A DNA stretch of 64,000 nt from Pseudomonas rhizosphaerae. GTDB lineage: Bacteria > Pseudomonadota > Gammaproteobacteria > Pseudomonadales > Pseudomonadaceae. Below the pieces are notes generated by a model, which saw nothing but the letters and a program-made list of their open reading frames with translations, made no database searches and was not told where the DNA came from. The stretch lies in NCBI RefSeq assembly GCF_000761155.1, contig NZ_CP009533.1:3768001-3832000 (forward strand), given 5' to 3'. This document shows, one piece after another, positions 41,246 to 49,309 of the stretch. Each line of letters starts with the position of its first letter. Position 1 is the first letter of the stretch. Position numbers and translations under genes: made by a program.

Positions 41246-41695
41246 TCAGCGCAACTGCATCACCACCGCCCACTGCTCAGCCGTCACCGGCATTACCGAA
41301 AGACGGCTGCCTTTCTGCACCAGAGGCATGTCGGCCAGACCTGCTTGCTGCTTCAGATAACCAAGCCCAAGGACTTTGCCAAAGGTCTCCACATGCGCCA
41401 CGTCGACCGAGGTCCAGGGATTCTTCTCAGTGCTGGCCTTGGCGTCGAAGTAGGGGCTGTCCGGGTCCAGAGCGGTGGGGTCTGGGTAGTCGGCGGCCAC
41501 GATCCTGCCTACGCCGGCGATGCCAGGTTCCGGACAGCTGGAGTGATAGAAAAAGAACTCGTCGCCCACCGCCATGGCGCGCAGGAAATTACGCGCCTGG
41601 TAGTTGCGAACGCCGTCCCAGCGGGTTTGGCCAAGCGTGGCCAAACCTTGGATGGACAGTTCATCGGGTTCGGATTTCATCAACCAATAGGCCAT
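41246..41695 (-). CDS. EVE domain protein
   Basis: This 149-residue protein is a single EVE (PUA-like) domain. It starts MAYWLMKSEPDELSIQGLAT, with the aromatic cage region FFFYHSSCPEPGIAGVGRIV and TRWDGVRNYQARNFLRAMAV. EVE domains bind modified bases in DNA or RNA. Stand-alone EVE proteins are thought to recognise modified nucleic acid, but no target is proven for this one. It is convergent with the FliL-like gene. Confidence 0.88.
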   Translation of the reverse strand: MAYWLMKSEPDELSIQGLATLGQTRWDGVRNYQARNFLRAMAVGDEFFFYHSSCPEPGIAGVGRIVAADYPDPTALDPDSPYFDAKASTEKNPWTSVDVAHVETFGKVLGLGYLKQQAGLADMPLVQKGSRLSVMPVTAEQWAVVMQLR

Positions 41696-41891
41696 GACGG
41701 AAGTTCCTCAGTGATACGAAATGGCCAGCTTTCAAGGGATTGAAATGCAGCCGACAATTGGTTGTGCACAAAGTTTGCTTGTCACGGAAGCTTGCCCCAG
41801 AATGCGCGCAAATTTAAGCCCGGCGTTGCTGTCCGGCACGCCAGAATACCGTTCTGTTTATTCCTGAATTGCCTGTAGGGGGGCAACGTCG

Positions 41892-42044
41892 ATGCGCCGT
41901 AAGCCGGATTTGTTGTGGACATTGGTGATCTTGTTTGGCCTGGGTGTGGTCACTACCGGATACGCGCAGAGTCTGTGGGCGAGCAAGGCGGATACGGGTG
42001 TGGAGTTGACCGTGGTGCAGACTTCGGTGGTGAACTCGCGGTAA
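41892..42044 (+). CDS. Small single-pass membrane protein
   Basis: This 50-residue open reading frame starts at the ATG at 41892 and reads MRRKPDLLWTLVILFGLGVV then TTGYAQSLWASKADTG, ending VELTVVQTSVVNSR. A basic start followed by a 16-residue hydrophobic helix suggests an inner-membrane protein with N-in topology or an uncleaved anchor. A GGGGGGCAACGTCG ribosome binding site lies upstream. I believe similar small proteins sit beside ygfA in other Pseudomonas, but no function is known to me. Confidence 0.65.
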   Translation: MRRKPDLLWTLVILFGLGVVTTGYAQSLWASKADTGVELTVVQTSVVNSR

Positions 42045-42086
42045 CGGCGGCGCGGCTTTCGCGGCTACTGACCGCTCCCACAGGTT

Positions 42087-42704
42087 TCAAGTCAGATACC
42101 AACCCCTGTCCGTGACCGTGCCCTGCAACGGTACATCCCAGCTGGCTTGCGCCAGCCGCTCGACCTTCTGGCACTCATGGGCCAGACCCACCAGCACCGG
42201 TGCATGCCAGGCCGTGCGGCGTGGGCGATACGCCAGGCTGCGGTCGTAAAAGCCGCCGCCCATACCCAGGCGCCCCCCTTCGTCATCGAACCCCACCAGC
42301 GGCAGCAGGATCAGATCCAGCGCCCAGATGGTGCGTTGACGTGCGCGCTTGATACGTGGCTCCGGAATGCCAAAGCGGTTGGGACGAAGCTTTTCGCCTC
42401 GGCGTACCTGCTGAAACACCATCTTGGTGCGCGGCCAATCGCTGAGCACCGGCAGGTAGGTCCGCTTGCCGCGCCGCTGGGCTTCACGCAGCAAGGGCCG
42501 CGGGTCTATTTCACCGTCGTTCGGTAGATACAGCGCAATGTGCCGGGCACGCCGAAACAACGGATGCTGAGCCAGTTGCCGATAAAGGCACTGGGCAGCC
42601 TGACGCTGTTGTGCGGGGGTGAGGGCGCGACGTGCGGCGCGCAGCTGGCGGCGCAATTGTTGCCGAGACAGTTGTTCACGAGGCAGCGGCGCGGAGACGG
42701 TCAT
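42087..42704 (-). CDS. ygfA: 5-formyltetrahydrofolate cyclo-ligase YgfA
   Basis: This 205-residue enzyme converts 5-formyltetrahydrofolate to 5,10-methenyltetrahydrofolate with ATP hydrolysis. The signature LPLVGFDDEGGRLGMGGGFY near residue 135 and an N-terminal helix LRRQLRAARRALTPAQQRQA are typical. Its position downstream of 6S RNA, and in the same orientation, is a well known conserved arrangement (ssrS-ygfA) in gammaproteobacteria. It may be part of the 6S precursor transcript. Confidence 0.94.
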   Translation of the reverse strand: MTVSAPLPREQLSRQQLRRQLRAARRALTPAQQRQAAQCLYRQLAQHPLFRRARHIALYLPNDGEIDPRPLLREAQRRGKRTYLPVLSDWPRTKMVFQQVRRGEKLRPNRFGIPEPRIKRARQRTIWALDLILLPLVGFDDEGGRLGMGGGFYDRSLAYRPRRTAWHAPVLVGLAHECQKVERLAQASWDVPLQGTVTDRGWYLT

Positions 42705-42764
42705 GGGCGCGGTCGATCCTGATCACGGACGCCACCGGGGCTGTACTGCCCAGCGACAAATGAA

Positions 42765-42795
42765 AAGCCCACGCCGAGTCGAGCTGGCATGGGCT
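42765..42795 (-). terminator. Terminator-like hairpin at the 3' end of 6S RNA
   Basis: On the minus strand, AGCCCATGCC pairs with GGCGTGGGCT (one GU) around a short loop, followed by TTTTC. It may end 6S RNA or act as a processing point before ygfA. Confidence 0.6.
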
Positions 42796-42981
42796 GGAAA
42801 TTCAGGTACTCCCCGACGAACCGCTGTCGGTGTAGCCCTTGAACCCGAAAGTTCAAGGTGGAGATCACAGGAGGTTTTAAGGCTTTCCGTCGAGCGGACA
42901 TGCACACCAACCCCACGTGCAACCCCCGTGGTTGTGCGTATCGGCTCAGGGACATGACCGACTGGCAAGCACTCCAGGGAG
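42795..42981 (-). ncRNA. ssrS: 6S RNA (SsrS)
   Basis: Between zapA and ygfA, the minus strand carries the Pseudomonas 6S RNA. Segments CTTGAACTTTCGGGTTCAAG (a stem-loop) and GGGCTACACCGACAGCGG, and the 5' part with CCTGAGCCGATACGC, match my memory of the P. aeruginosa RNA. A TATACT -10 box lies at 42989-42994, so transcription should start near 42981. A terminator-like hairpin at 42765-42795 ends in TTTTC. 6S RNA mimics an open promoter and inhibits sigma-70 polymerase. Ends are approximate. Confidence 0.82.
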
Positions 42982-42988
42982 TGACGCC

Positions 42989-42994
42989 AGTATA
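42989..42994 (-). promoter_or_regulatory. -10 box of the 6S RNA promoter
   Basis: TATACT on the minus strand lies 8 bases upstream of the likely 6S RNA start, a 5-of-6 match to TATAAT. No strong -35 box stands out. Confidence 0.5.
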
Positions 42995-43013
42995 CAGAAA
43001 AGCTTTGCGGATT

Positions 43014-43331
43014 TCAGCCCTTGGGCGTTTCCGGATCGTTGGCGAGCACCAGATCCACGCGTTCGAGCAGGTCGCGAACCTGTTCGCGGGTGTTGTCGTT
43101 GACCGGCTGTGCAGGCGTGTCCTGGCGATGCAGCAGGTCGTGGGTAATGTTGAGTGCGGCCATGACAGCAATCCGGTCGGCACCGATCACCTTGCCGCTG
43201 CTGCGGATCTCGCGCATCTTGCCGTCCAGGTAGCGGGCGGCGTTGACCAGATTGCTGCGCTCCTGCGGCGGGCAGATGATCGAGTATTCCTTGTCCAGGA
43301 TCTGGACGGTGACGCTATTGCTTGAACTCAT
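43014..43331 (-). CDS. zapA: Cell division protein ZapA
   Basis: This 105-residue ZapA protein cross-links FtsZ filaments at midcell. It starts MSSSNSVTVQILDKEYSIIC. The core RSNLVNAARYLDGKMREIRS and DRIAVMAALNITHDLLH is followed by a coiled-coil tail. It overlaps the upstream TIGR02449 gene by 4 bases and is followed by 6S RNA on the same strand, as in other gammaproteobacteria. Confidence 0.94.
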   Translation of the reverse strand: MSSSNSVTVQILDKEYSIICPPQERSNLVNAARYLDGKMREIRSSGKVIGADRIAVMAALNITHDLLHRQDTPAQPVNDNTREQVRDLLERVDLVLANDPETPKG

Positions 43332-43537
43332 GAGTCTTGCTCCAGGGCCTTGAGGCGCGAAATCATGGACTCGACCTTACGCCGGGCGATTTCATTCTTT
43401 TCGATGAGACTTGCGCGTTCCTCGCGCCAGGTCTTTTCCTGCGCTAATAGGAGTCCGTTTTGTCGTTTAAGTTGCTCGACTCGGCCGATCAATGATTCGA
43501 GTCGGCTCATCAGCGCTTGCAGGTCGTTGTGTTCCAT
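43328..43537 (-). CDS. TIGR02449 (ZapB-like coiled-coil) small protein
   Basis: This 69-residue coiled-coil protein starts MEHNDLQALMSRLESLIGRV and continues QLKRQNGLLLAQEKTWREER, with a heptad pattern to the end. It belongs to TIGR02449. The placement before zapA and the resemblance to ZapB suggest a divisome role, not shown directly. An ATG 24 codons upstream is unlikely, because it would lie in the intergenic promoter region. Confidence 0.8.
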   Translation of the reverse strand: MEHNDLQALMSRLESLIGRVEQLKRQNGLLLAQEKTWREERASLIEKNEIARRKVESMISRLKALEQDS

Positions 43538-43702
43538 GGAGTCCCGGTAGATACGGTTGGAAAAAATGTCGCCCGCCGCTGAACTGGCAGGTCCGGTGAA
43601 GATGAACACGTAGTTGGCCGCGTCGATAGTCTGGCGCGGTTGCCGGTGCTAGGATACAAGGCCTTCATTCTAGTCATTGCGCCGTCTGGCGCCTAGTTGC
43701 CC

Positions 43703-44260
43703 ATGCCTATTCAGAATTCCCCCTATCACGCTTTCGCCGCCCTGCTTGCCAGCAGCGGCCACACCGTCTCGCCCGCCGAACTGCACGGCTTGTTGCTGGG
43801 GCGCAGTTGCGCCGGTGCCGGCTTCGAGGTCGAGCCATGGCTGGTCGATGCTGCCGACCTGCTCGGCACGCCGCCTGCAGACAACGTTCGCCAGGCACTG
43901 ATCGGCCTGCAGGAAATGGTCAAGGGCGAATTGACCAGCGACGACATGACCGTGGTGCTGCTGGTGCCCAGCGACGAGTCGCCGCTGCCCGAGCGGGCTG
44001 CCGCCCTGGGCGAATGGTGCCAGGGTTTCCTGGCCGGTTTCGGCCTGACCGCGCGGGACACGGCGCTGAGCACCGAGGCCATGGAAGTGCTGCAGGACCT
44101 GGCCGCCATCGCCCAGGTGCAGGATGCGCTGGAAGAGTCCGAAGACGGCGAGACCGACTACATGGAAGTCATGGAGTACCTACGCGTCGCGCCACTGTTG
44201 CTCTACACCGAATCGGCCAAGCCCCCGACCGCAGCCAGCCCCAAGCCGTCGCTGCACTGA
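43703..44260 (+). CDS. ygfB: YgfB (UPF0149) family protein
   Basis: This 185-residue YecA/YgfB family protein starts [40 protein letters not shown] and [20 protein letters not shown] match the UPF0149 core. In P. aeruginosa YgfB dampens expression of a peptidoglycan amidase and influences beta-lactam resistance. It is the first gene of ygfB-pepP-ubiH-ubiI, with pepP 26 bases downstream. The role in this strain is inferred. Confidence 0.9.
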   Translation: MPIQNSPYHAFAALLASSGHTVSPAELHGLLLGRSCAGAGFEVEPWLVDAADLLGTPPADNVRQALIGLQEMVKGELTSDDMTVVLLVPSDESPLPERAAALGEWCQGFLAGFGLTARDTALSTEAMEVLQDLAAIAQVQDALEESEDGETDYMEVMEYLRVAPLLLYTESAKPPTAASPKPSLH

Positions 44261-44286
44261 CCTGACCCTGGAGCCTGCGCCTGCCC

Positions 44287-45618
44287 ATGAGCCACATCCC
44301 GAAATCGGAATATGCCCGCCGCCGCAAGGCGCTGATGGCGCAGATGGTGCCCAACAGCATCGCCATCCTGCCGGCCGCCGCGGTGGCCATCCGCAATCGC
44401 GACGTGGAGCACGTCTACCGCCAGGACAGCGACTTCCAGTACCTGAGCGGCTTTCCCGAGCCCGAAGCGGTGATCGCCTTGATCCCGGGGCGCGAGCATG
44501 GCGAGTACGTGCTGTTCTGCCGCGAGCGCAACCCCGAGCGCGAGCTGTGGGACGGGCTGCGGGCAGGGCAGGAAGGTGCGGTGCGCGATTTCGGTGCCGA
44601 TGATGCCTTTCCCATCAGCGATATCGACGACATCCTGCCCGGCCTGATCGAGGGCCGAGATCGTGTCTACTCATCGATTGGCAGCCATCCCGAGTTCGAT
44701 CGACACCTGATGGACTGGATCAATAGCATCCGTTCCAAGGCGCGTCTGGGCGCCCAGCCGCCCAATGAATTCGAGGCGCTCGACCACCTGCTGCACGACA
44801 TGCGGCTGTACAAGTCGGCAGCCGAGGTCAAGGTCATGCGCCGGGCTGCCGACATTTCCGCGCGTGCCCATGTGCGCGCCATGCAGGCCTGCCGCGCCGG
44901 GCTGCACGAGTACAGCCTGGAAGCCGAGCTGGACTACGAGTTCCGCAAAGGCGGGGCGAAGATGCCGGCCTATGGCTCGATCGTGGCTGCGGGGCGCAAC
45001 GCCTGCATCTTGCATTACCAACAGAACGATGCGTTGCTGCGCGACGGCGACCTGGTGTTGATCGACGCCGGTTGCGAAATCGACTGCTATGCCAGCGACA
45101 TCACCCGTACCTTCCCGGTCAGCGGTCGCTTTTCCCCCGAGCAGAAAGCCATTTACGAGCTGGTGCTCGAGGCGCAGCAGGCGGCCTTCGCGGCGATTGG
45201 TCCCGACAAGCACTGGAACCAGGCCCATGAAGCCACGGTCCAGGTCATAACCCACGGGCTGGTGCGGCTGGGCCTGCTCAAGGGCGAGGTCGACGAGCTG
45301 ATCGCCCGCGACGCGCACCGCGCGTTCTACATGCACCGCGCCGGCCACTGGCTGGGCCTGGATGTGCACGATGTCGGCGAGTACAAGGTGGGTGGCGAGT
45401 GGCGGGTGCTCGAACCCGGCATGACCCTGACCGTGGAGCCTGGTATCTACATAGCGCCCGACAATCTTGACGTTGCCAAGAAGTGGCGCGGCATTGGCGT
45501 ACGAATCGAGGACGATGTAGTGGTGACCAAGAAAGGCTGCGAGATTCTTACCGGGGCGGTGCCCAAGTCGGTCGCCGAGATCGAGGCGCTGATGGCGGCC
45601 GCGCGGGCCGAGGCATGA
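44287..45618 (+). CDS. pepP: Xaa-Pro aminopeptidase PepP
   Basis: This 443-residue metallopeptidase removes an N-terminal residue preceding proline. An N-terminal AMP_N domain (MSHIPKSEYARRRKALMAQM) is followed by a pita-bread domain. Its two-metal site is visible as LIDAGCEIDCYASDITRTF, HRAGHWLGLDVHDVG, LTVEPGIYI and VRIEDDVVVT. Its stop overlaps the ubiH ATG by 4 bases. pepP-ubiH linkage is conserved from E. coli to Pseudomonas. Confidence 0.96.
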   Translation: MSHIPKSEYARRRKALMAQMVPNSIAILPAAAVAIRNRDVEHVYRQDSDFQYLSGFPEPEAVIALIPGREHGEYVLFCRERNPERELWDGLRAGQEGAVRDFGADDAFPISDIDDILPGLIEGRDRVYSSIGSHPEFDRHLMDWINSIRSKARLGAQPPNEFEALDHLLHDMRLYKSAAEVKVMRRAADISARAHVRAMQACRAGLHEYSLEAELDYEFRKGGAKMPAYGSIVAAGRNACILHYQQNDALLRDGDLVLIDAGCEIDCYASDITRTFPVSGRFSPEQKAIYELVLEAQQAAFAAIGPDKHWNQAHEATVQVITHGLVRLGLLKGEVDELIARDAHRAFYMHRAGHWLGLDVHDVGEYKVGGEWRVLEPGMTLTVEPGIYIAPDNLDVAKKWRGIGVRIEDDVVVTKKGCEILTGAVPKSVAEIEALMAAARAEA

Positions 45619-46811
45619 GCCGCTTCAATCTGGCCATCATCGGTGGCGGGCTGGTGGGCGCGAGCCTGGCCCTGGCCTTGCAGGCCGGCGCCAAGGCTCG
45701 CGGCTGGAAAATCGTCCTGATCGAGCGTTTTGCCCCCGGCGATGCCTATCAGCCCAGCTATGATGCCCGTTCCTCGGCCTTGTCCTACGGCACCCGGCAG
45801 ATCTATGAGCGCCTGGGGCTGTGGCCGGCCATCAGCCAGCGCGCCGAAGCGATCCAGCAGATTCATGTGTCCGACCGCGGGCGCTTCGGCACCGCGCGGC
45901 TTCGTGCGGACGACGAGGGCGTGCCTGCACTGGGCTATGTAGTGGAAAACGCGTGGTTGGGCCAGTGTCTGTGGCAGGCCCTGGACCAGGAGGTGGTGAG
46001 CTGGCGCTGTCCGGCGGAAGTCATCGGCACCCAGGCCTTGGCCGACGGTTACGAATTGACCTTGAACGACGGCACCCAGGTGCAGTGCGACCTGGCCGTG
46101 CTGGCCGACGGGGGGCGTTCCGAACTGCGCGAACGACTGGGCATTGCCGTACAGGAAACGCGCTACGATCAGGACGCCCTGATCGCCAACGTCACCCCTG
46201 GCAACCCGCACCAGGGTCAGGCGTTCGAGCGCTTCACCGATGACGGGCCGATGGCCTTGCTGCCTTTGCCCGACAACCGCTGCGCGCTTATCTGGACACG
46301 AACGCCGGCCGATATCCGCCGCCTCTCGGGTTTATCCGACCAGGCGTTTCTGCACGAGCTGCAGGCGGTGTTCGGCTATCGCCTGGGGACGCTGCAGCGC
46401 GTCGGCGCCCGGCACGTCTACCCGCTGTCGCTGGTCCGTGCCGAGGAGCAGGTGCGTTCCAATCTGGTGGTCCTGGGCAACGCGGCGCATGCCTTGCACC
46501 CCATTGCCGGGCAGGGTTTCAACCTGTCGATGCGCGATGTGCAAGCGCTGGCCGATGCCTTGCTCGCCAGTACCGGCCATGTCGGCCAGCTGTCGCTGCT
46601 GCGTGGCTATGAGCAACGCCAGCGCCTGGATCAGAACCTTACCGTGGGCTTTTCGGACCAACTGACACGCTTGTTCGCGACACCTGATCCATGGGTCGCG
46701 GTAGGCCGCAACCTGGGCCTGCTAGGGCTCGATTTGCTGCCGCCAGCCAAGCGCTGGTTCGCACGCCAGGCCATGGGCCTGGGCACTCGGTCGGACATCA
46801 AAGGGCAATGA
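45615..46811 (+). CDS. ubiH: UbiH, 2-octaprenyl-6-methoxyphenol hydroxylase
   Basis: This 398-residue FAD monooxygenase of ubiquinone synthesis starts at an ATG overlapping pepP. The Rossmann motif is LAIIGGGLVGASLALALQAG. The DG and GD motifs are LAVLADGGRSELRERLG and VLGNAAHALHPIAGQGFNLS. The latter is the family signature. It overlaps the next hydroxylase gene by ATGA. Assignment as UbiH, rather than UbiF or UbiI, rests on linkage to pepP. Confidence 0.9.
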   Translation: MSRFNLAIIGGGLVGASLALALQAGAKARGWKIVLIERFAPGDAYQPSYDARSSALSYGTRQIYERLGLWPAISQRAEAIQQIHVSDRGRFGTARLRADDEGVPALGYVVENAWLGQCLWQALDQEVVSWRCPAEVIGTQALADGYELTLNDGTQVQCDLAVLADGGRSELRERLGIAVQETRYDQDALIANVTPGNPHQGQAFERFTDDGPMALLPLPDNRCALIWTRTPADIRRLSGLSDQAFLHELQAVFGYRLGTLQRVGARHVYPLSLVRAEEQVRSNLVVLGNAAHALHPIAGQGFNLSMRDVQALADALLASTGHVGQLSLLRGYEQRQRLDQNLTVGFSDQLTRLFATPDPWVAVGRNLGLLGLDLLPPAKRWFARQAMGLGTRSDIKGQ

Positions 46812-48052
46812 ATACAGTGACCCACACCAATGAGTTGCGCGCCGACCTGGTCATCGTCGGCGCGGGCATGGTCGGCAGCGCACTGGCGCTTGCCCTGCGT
46901 GACAGCGGCCTGGACATCCTGCTGATCGACGGCGGGCCGCTGACCAGCAAGCCTTTCGACGCCCAGGCGGCTTTCGAGCCGCGCGTCAGCGCGCTGTCCA
47001 TGGCCAGCCAGCGCATTCTTCAGCGCTTGGGCGCCTGGGATGGCATTCAGGGGCGGCGTGCCAATCCTTATGGCCACATGTGCGTGTGGGATGGCAGCGG
47101 CACGGGTCAGATCAATTTTTCCGCCGCCAGTGTGCATGCCGACACCCTGGGCCATATCGTCGAGAACCGCGTGGTTCAGGACGCCTTGCTCGAACGTCTG
47201 CAGGACAGCGAAATCCGCCTGCTGGCCAATGCGCGACTGGAGCAGCTGCGCTATTCCGGCGACGATCGCCTGTTGACTCTCGCCGGTGGCCAGACCGTAC
47301 GCACCCCGCTGGTGATCGCTGCGGACGGTGCGCATTCGGCGGTGCGCCGACTGGCAGGCTGCGAGACCCGCGAATGGGACTACCTGCACCACGCCATCGT
47401 GACCAGCGTGCAGTGTGCCGAGGGCCATCGCGATACGGCCTGGCAACGCTTCACCGACGAGGGACCATTGGCCTTTCTGCCTTTGCAGCGCGGTGATGGC
47501 AAGCATTGGTGCTCGATCGTCTGGTCGACCACGCCGGAGCAGTCCGAACGCCTGATGGCGCTGGATGACGCGGCGTTCTGCCGAGCGCTGGGGCAGGCCT
47601 TCGAGGGGCGCCTGGGGGAGGTCATGGCTGCCGATGCCCGCTTGTGCGTCCCGTTGCGTCAGCGACATGCCAAGCGCTATGTGGAAACCGGCCTGGCGTT
47701 GATCGGCGATGCCGCGCACACCATCCATCCGCTGGCCGGGCAGGGGGTCAACCTGGGCCTGCTCGACGCCGCGGTGCTGGCCGAAGAACTGATCCATGCC
47801 CGACAGCGCGGTGAGCGCCTGGCGGGACTGCCGGTGCTGACGCGCTATGAGCGCCGACGCATGCCTCACAACCTGGCGCTGATGGCAGCCATGGAAGGTT
47901 TCGAGCGGCTGTTCCAGGCCGATCCGCTGCCACTGCGCTGGCTGCGCAACACGGGCTTGAAATGGGTCGAGCAACTGCCGGAAGCCAAAGCGTTGTTTGT
48001 GCGCCAGGCGCTGGGGCTGACGGGTGACCTGCCGGCGCTCGCGCGCCGCTGA
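46808..48052 (+). CDS. ubiI: UbiH/UbiI-type ubiquinone biosynthesis FAD hydroxylase
   Basis: This 414-residue flavin monooxygenase is paralogous to the gene before it. FAD motifs are LVIVGAGMVGSALALALRDS and VIAADGAHSAVRRLAG. The GD motif is LIGDAAHTIHPLAGQGVNLG. In gammaproteobacteria the gene after ubiH is usually ubiI (visC), which hydroxylates C5 of the ring. The two pathway hydroxylases are translationally coupled here. The exact ring position cannot be read from sequence. Confidence 0.88.
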   Translation: MNTVTHTNELRADLVIVGAGMVGSALALALRDSGLDILLIDGGPLTSKPFDAQAAFEPRVSALSMASQRILQRLGAWDGIQGRRANPYGHMCVWDGSGTGQINFSAASVHADTLGHIVENRVVQDALLERLQDSEIRLLANARLEQLRYSGDDRLLTLAGGQTVRTPLVIAADGAHSAVRRLAGCETREWDYLHHAIVTSVQCAEGHRDTAWQRFTDEGPLAFLPLQRGDGKHWCSIVWSTTPEQSERLMALDDAAFCRALGQAFEGRLGEVMAADARLCVPLRQRHAKRYVETGLALIGDAAHTIHPLAGQGVNLGLLDAAVLAEELIHARQRGERLAGLPVLTRYERRRMPHNLALMAAMEGFERLFQADPLPLRWLRNTGLKWVEQLPEAKALFVRQALGLTGDLPALARR

Positions 48053-48172
48053 AAACGTCCACAGGACGGCGACTGCTTGCAACATTTGGTAACGCCTGAG
48101 CCCCGAGTTCGGTTGAGAAGCTAAATGTGATTCACTACCATTTCGCCTCACTCGAACGGCAAGGGTTCCCTC

Positions 48173-49174
48173 ATGATGGCGCGCAAACGTCTCTTCGCTG
48201 CACTGGCGCTCTGTCTGCTGGGTGGCAACGCCCACGCTGCCGATGAAGTGGTCGTCTATTCCTCGCGCATCGACGAGCTGATCAAGCCGGTGTTCGACGC
48301 CTACACCGCGAAAACCGGGGTCAAGGTCAAGTTCATCACCGACAAGGAAGCGCCGTTGATGCAACGCATCAAGGCCGAAGGGCGGAACGCCACGGCCGAC
48401 CTGCTGCTGACCGTCGATGCCGGCAACCTGTGGCAGGCCGAGCAGATGGGCATTCTGCAGCCCATCAATTCCACCGTCATCGATGGCAACATTCCTGCCC
48501 AATACCGCGCCGCGTCCCACCAGTGGACCGGCTTGAGCCTGCGCGCGCGGACCATTGCCTACGCCAGCGAACGCGTCAAGCCGCAGGAGCTGAGCACCTA
48601 CGAGGCGCTGGCCGACAAGCAATGGGAAGGGCGGTTGTGCCTACGGACGGCGAAGAAGGTGTACAACCAGTCCCTGACCGCCACCTTGATCGAGACCCAC
48701 GGCGCCGAGAAGACCGAGCAGATTCTCAAGGGCTGGGTAAACAACCTGTCCACCGACGTGTTCTCCGATGACATCGCCGTGCTGCAGGCTATCGATGCCG
48801 GGCAGTGCGATGTGGGTATCGTCAACAGTTACTACTATGGCCGCCTGCACAAGCAGCAGCCGGATCTGGGCGTGAAGCTGTTCTGGCCTAACCAGGGCGA
48901 TCGCGGCGTTCACGTGAACCTGTCGGGCATTGGCCTGAACAAGTACGCACCGCACCCACAGGCGGCCATCGCTCTGGTCGAGTGGATGACCGGGCCGCAG
49001 GCGCAGGAAATCTTCGCCGGGGTGAACCAGGAATTTCCGGCCAATCCGGCGGTGGCTCCCTCTGCGGAAGTCGCCAGTTGGGGCAAGTTCAAGGCCGACA
49101 CACTGCCCGTGGAAGTGGCGGGCAAGCGTCAGGCCGAAGCGATCCGGTTGATGGACCGTGCCGGGTGGAACTGA
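48173..49174 (+). CDS. Iron(III)-type ABC transporter substrate-binding protein
   Basis: This 333-residue periplasmic binding protein has a signal peptide ([21 protein letters not shown]). The FbpA/FutA-like start [20 protein letters not shown] is followed by [20 protein letters not shown]. Two adjacent tyrosines in [18 protein letters not shown] are the typical iron ligands. Two in-frame ATGs overlap (48173 or 48176), and the second suits the signal peptide equally well. The permease gene follows after a REP pair. No ATPase gene is nearby. Another metal is possible. Confidence 0.88.
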   Translation: MMARKRLFAALALCLLGGNAHAADEVVVYSSRIDELIKPVFDAYTAKTGVKVKFITDKEAPLMQRIKAEGRNATADLLLTVDAGNLWQAEQMGILQPINSTVIDGNIPAQYRAASHQWTGLSLRARTIAYASERVKPQELSTYEALADKQWEGRLCLRTAKKVYNQSLTATLIETHGAEKTEQILKGWVNNLSTDVFSDDIAVLQAIDAGQCDVGIVNSYYYGRLHKQQPDLGVKLFWPNQGDRGVHVNLSGIGLNKYAPHPQAAIALVEWMTGPQAQEIFAGVNQEFPANPAVAPSAEVASWGKFKADTLPVEVAGKRQAEAIRLMDRAGWN

Positions 49175-49193
49175 GCTGACATCGGTGGTGCGG

Positions 49194-49275
49194 CCTTCGC
49201 GGGCAGAGACCCGCTCCCACAGAAGAACAGGTGCTTTTGTGCTTTCAGTGTGGGAGCGGGTCTCTGCCCGCGAAC
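49194..49275. repeat. Inverted pair of family-A REP elements between binding protein and permease
   Basis: TTCGCGGGCAGAGACCCGC and an inverted GCGGGTCTCTGCCCGCGAA flank about 30 bases. It separates two genes of one transporter, so it may reduce downstream expression relative to the binding protein. Confidence 0.9.
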
Positions 49276-49309
49276 GGCGCATGAGTAGCCCGCAATCTGA
49301 AAACCACGA

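Noticed and set aside
48105..48150. Possible Fur box before the iron-type binding-protein gene
   Set aside because: The AT-rich stretch AAATGTGATTCACTACCATTT has only loose symmetry and does not align convincingly with the Fur 19-base consensus.
46631..48622. 663-codon antisense frame opposite ubiI and the iron-binding protein gene
   Set aside because: It covers parts of two genes with strong family matches and has no recognisable domain.
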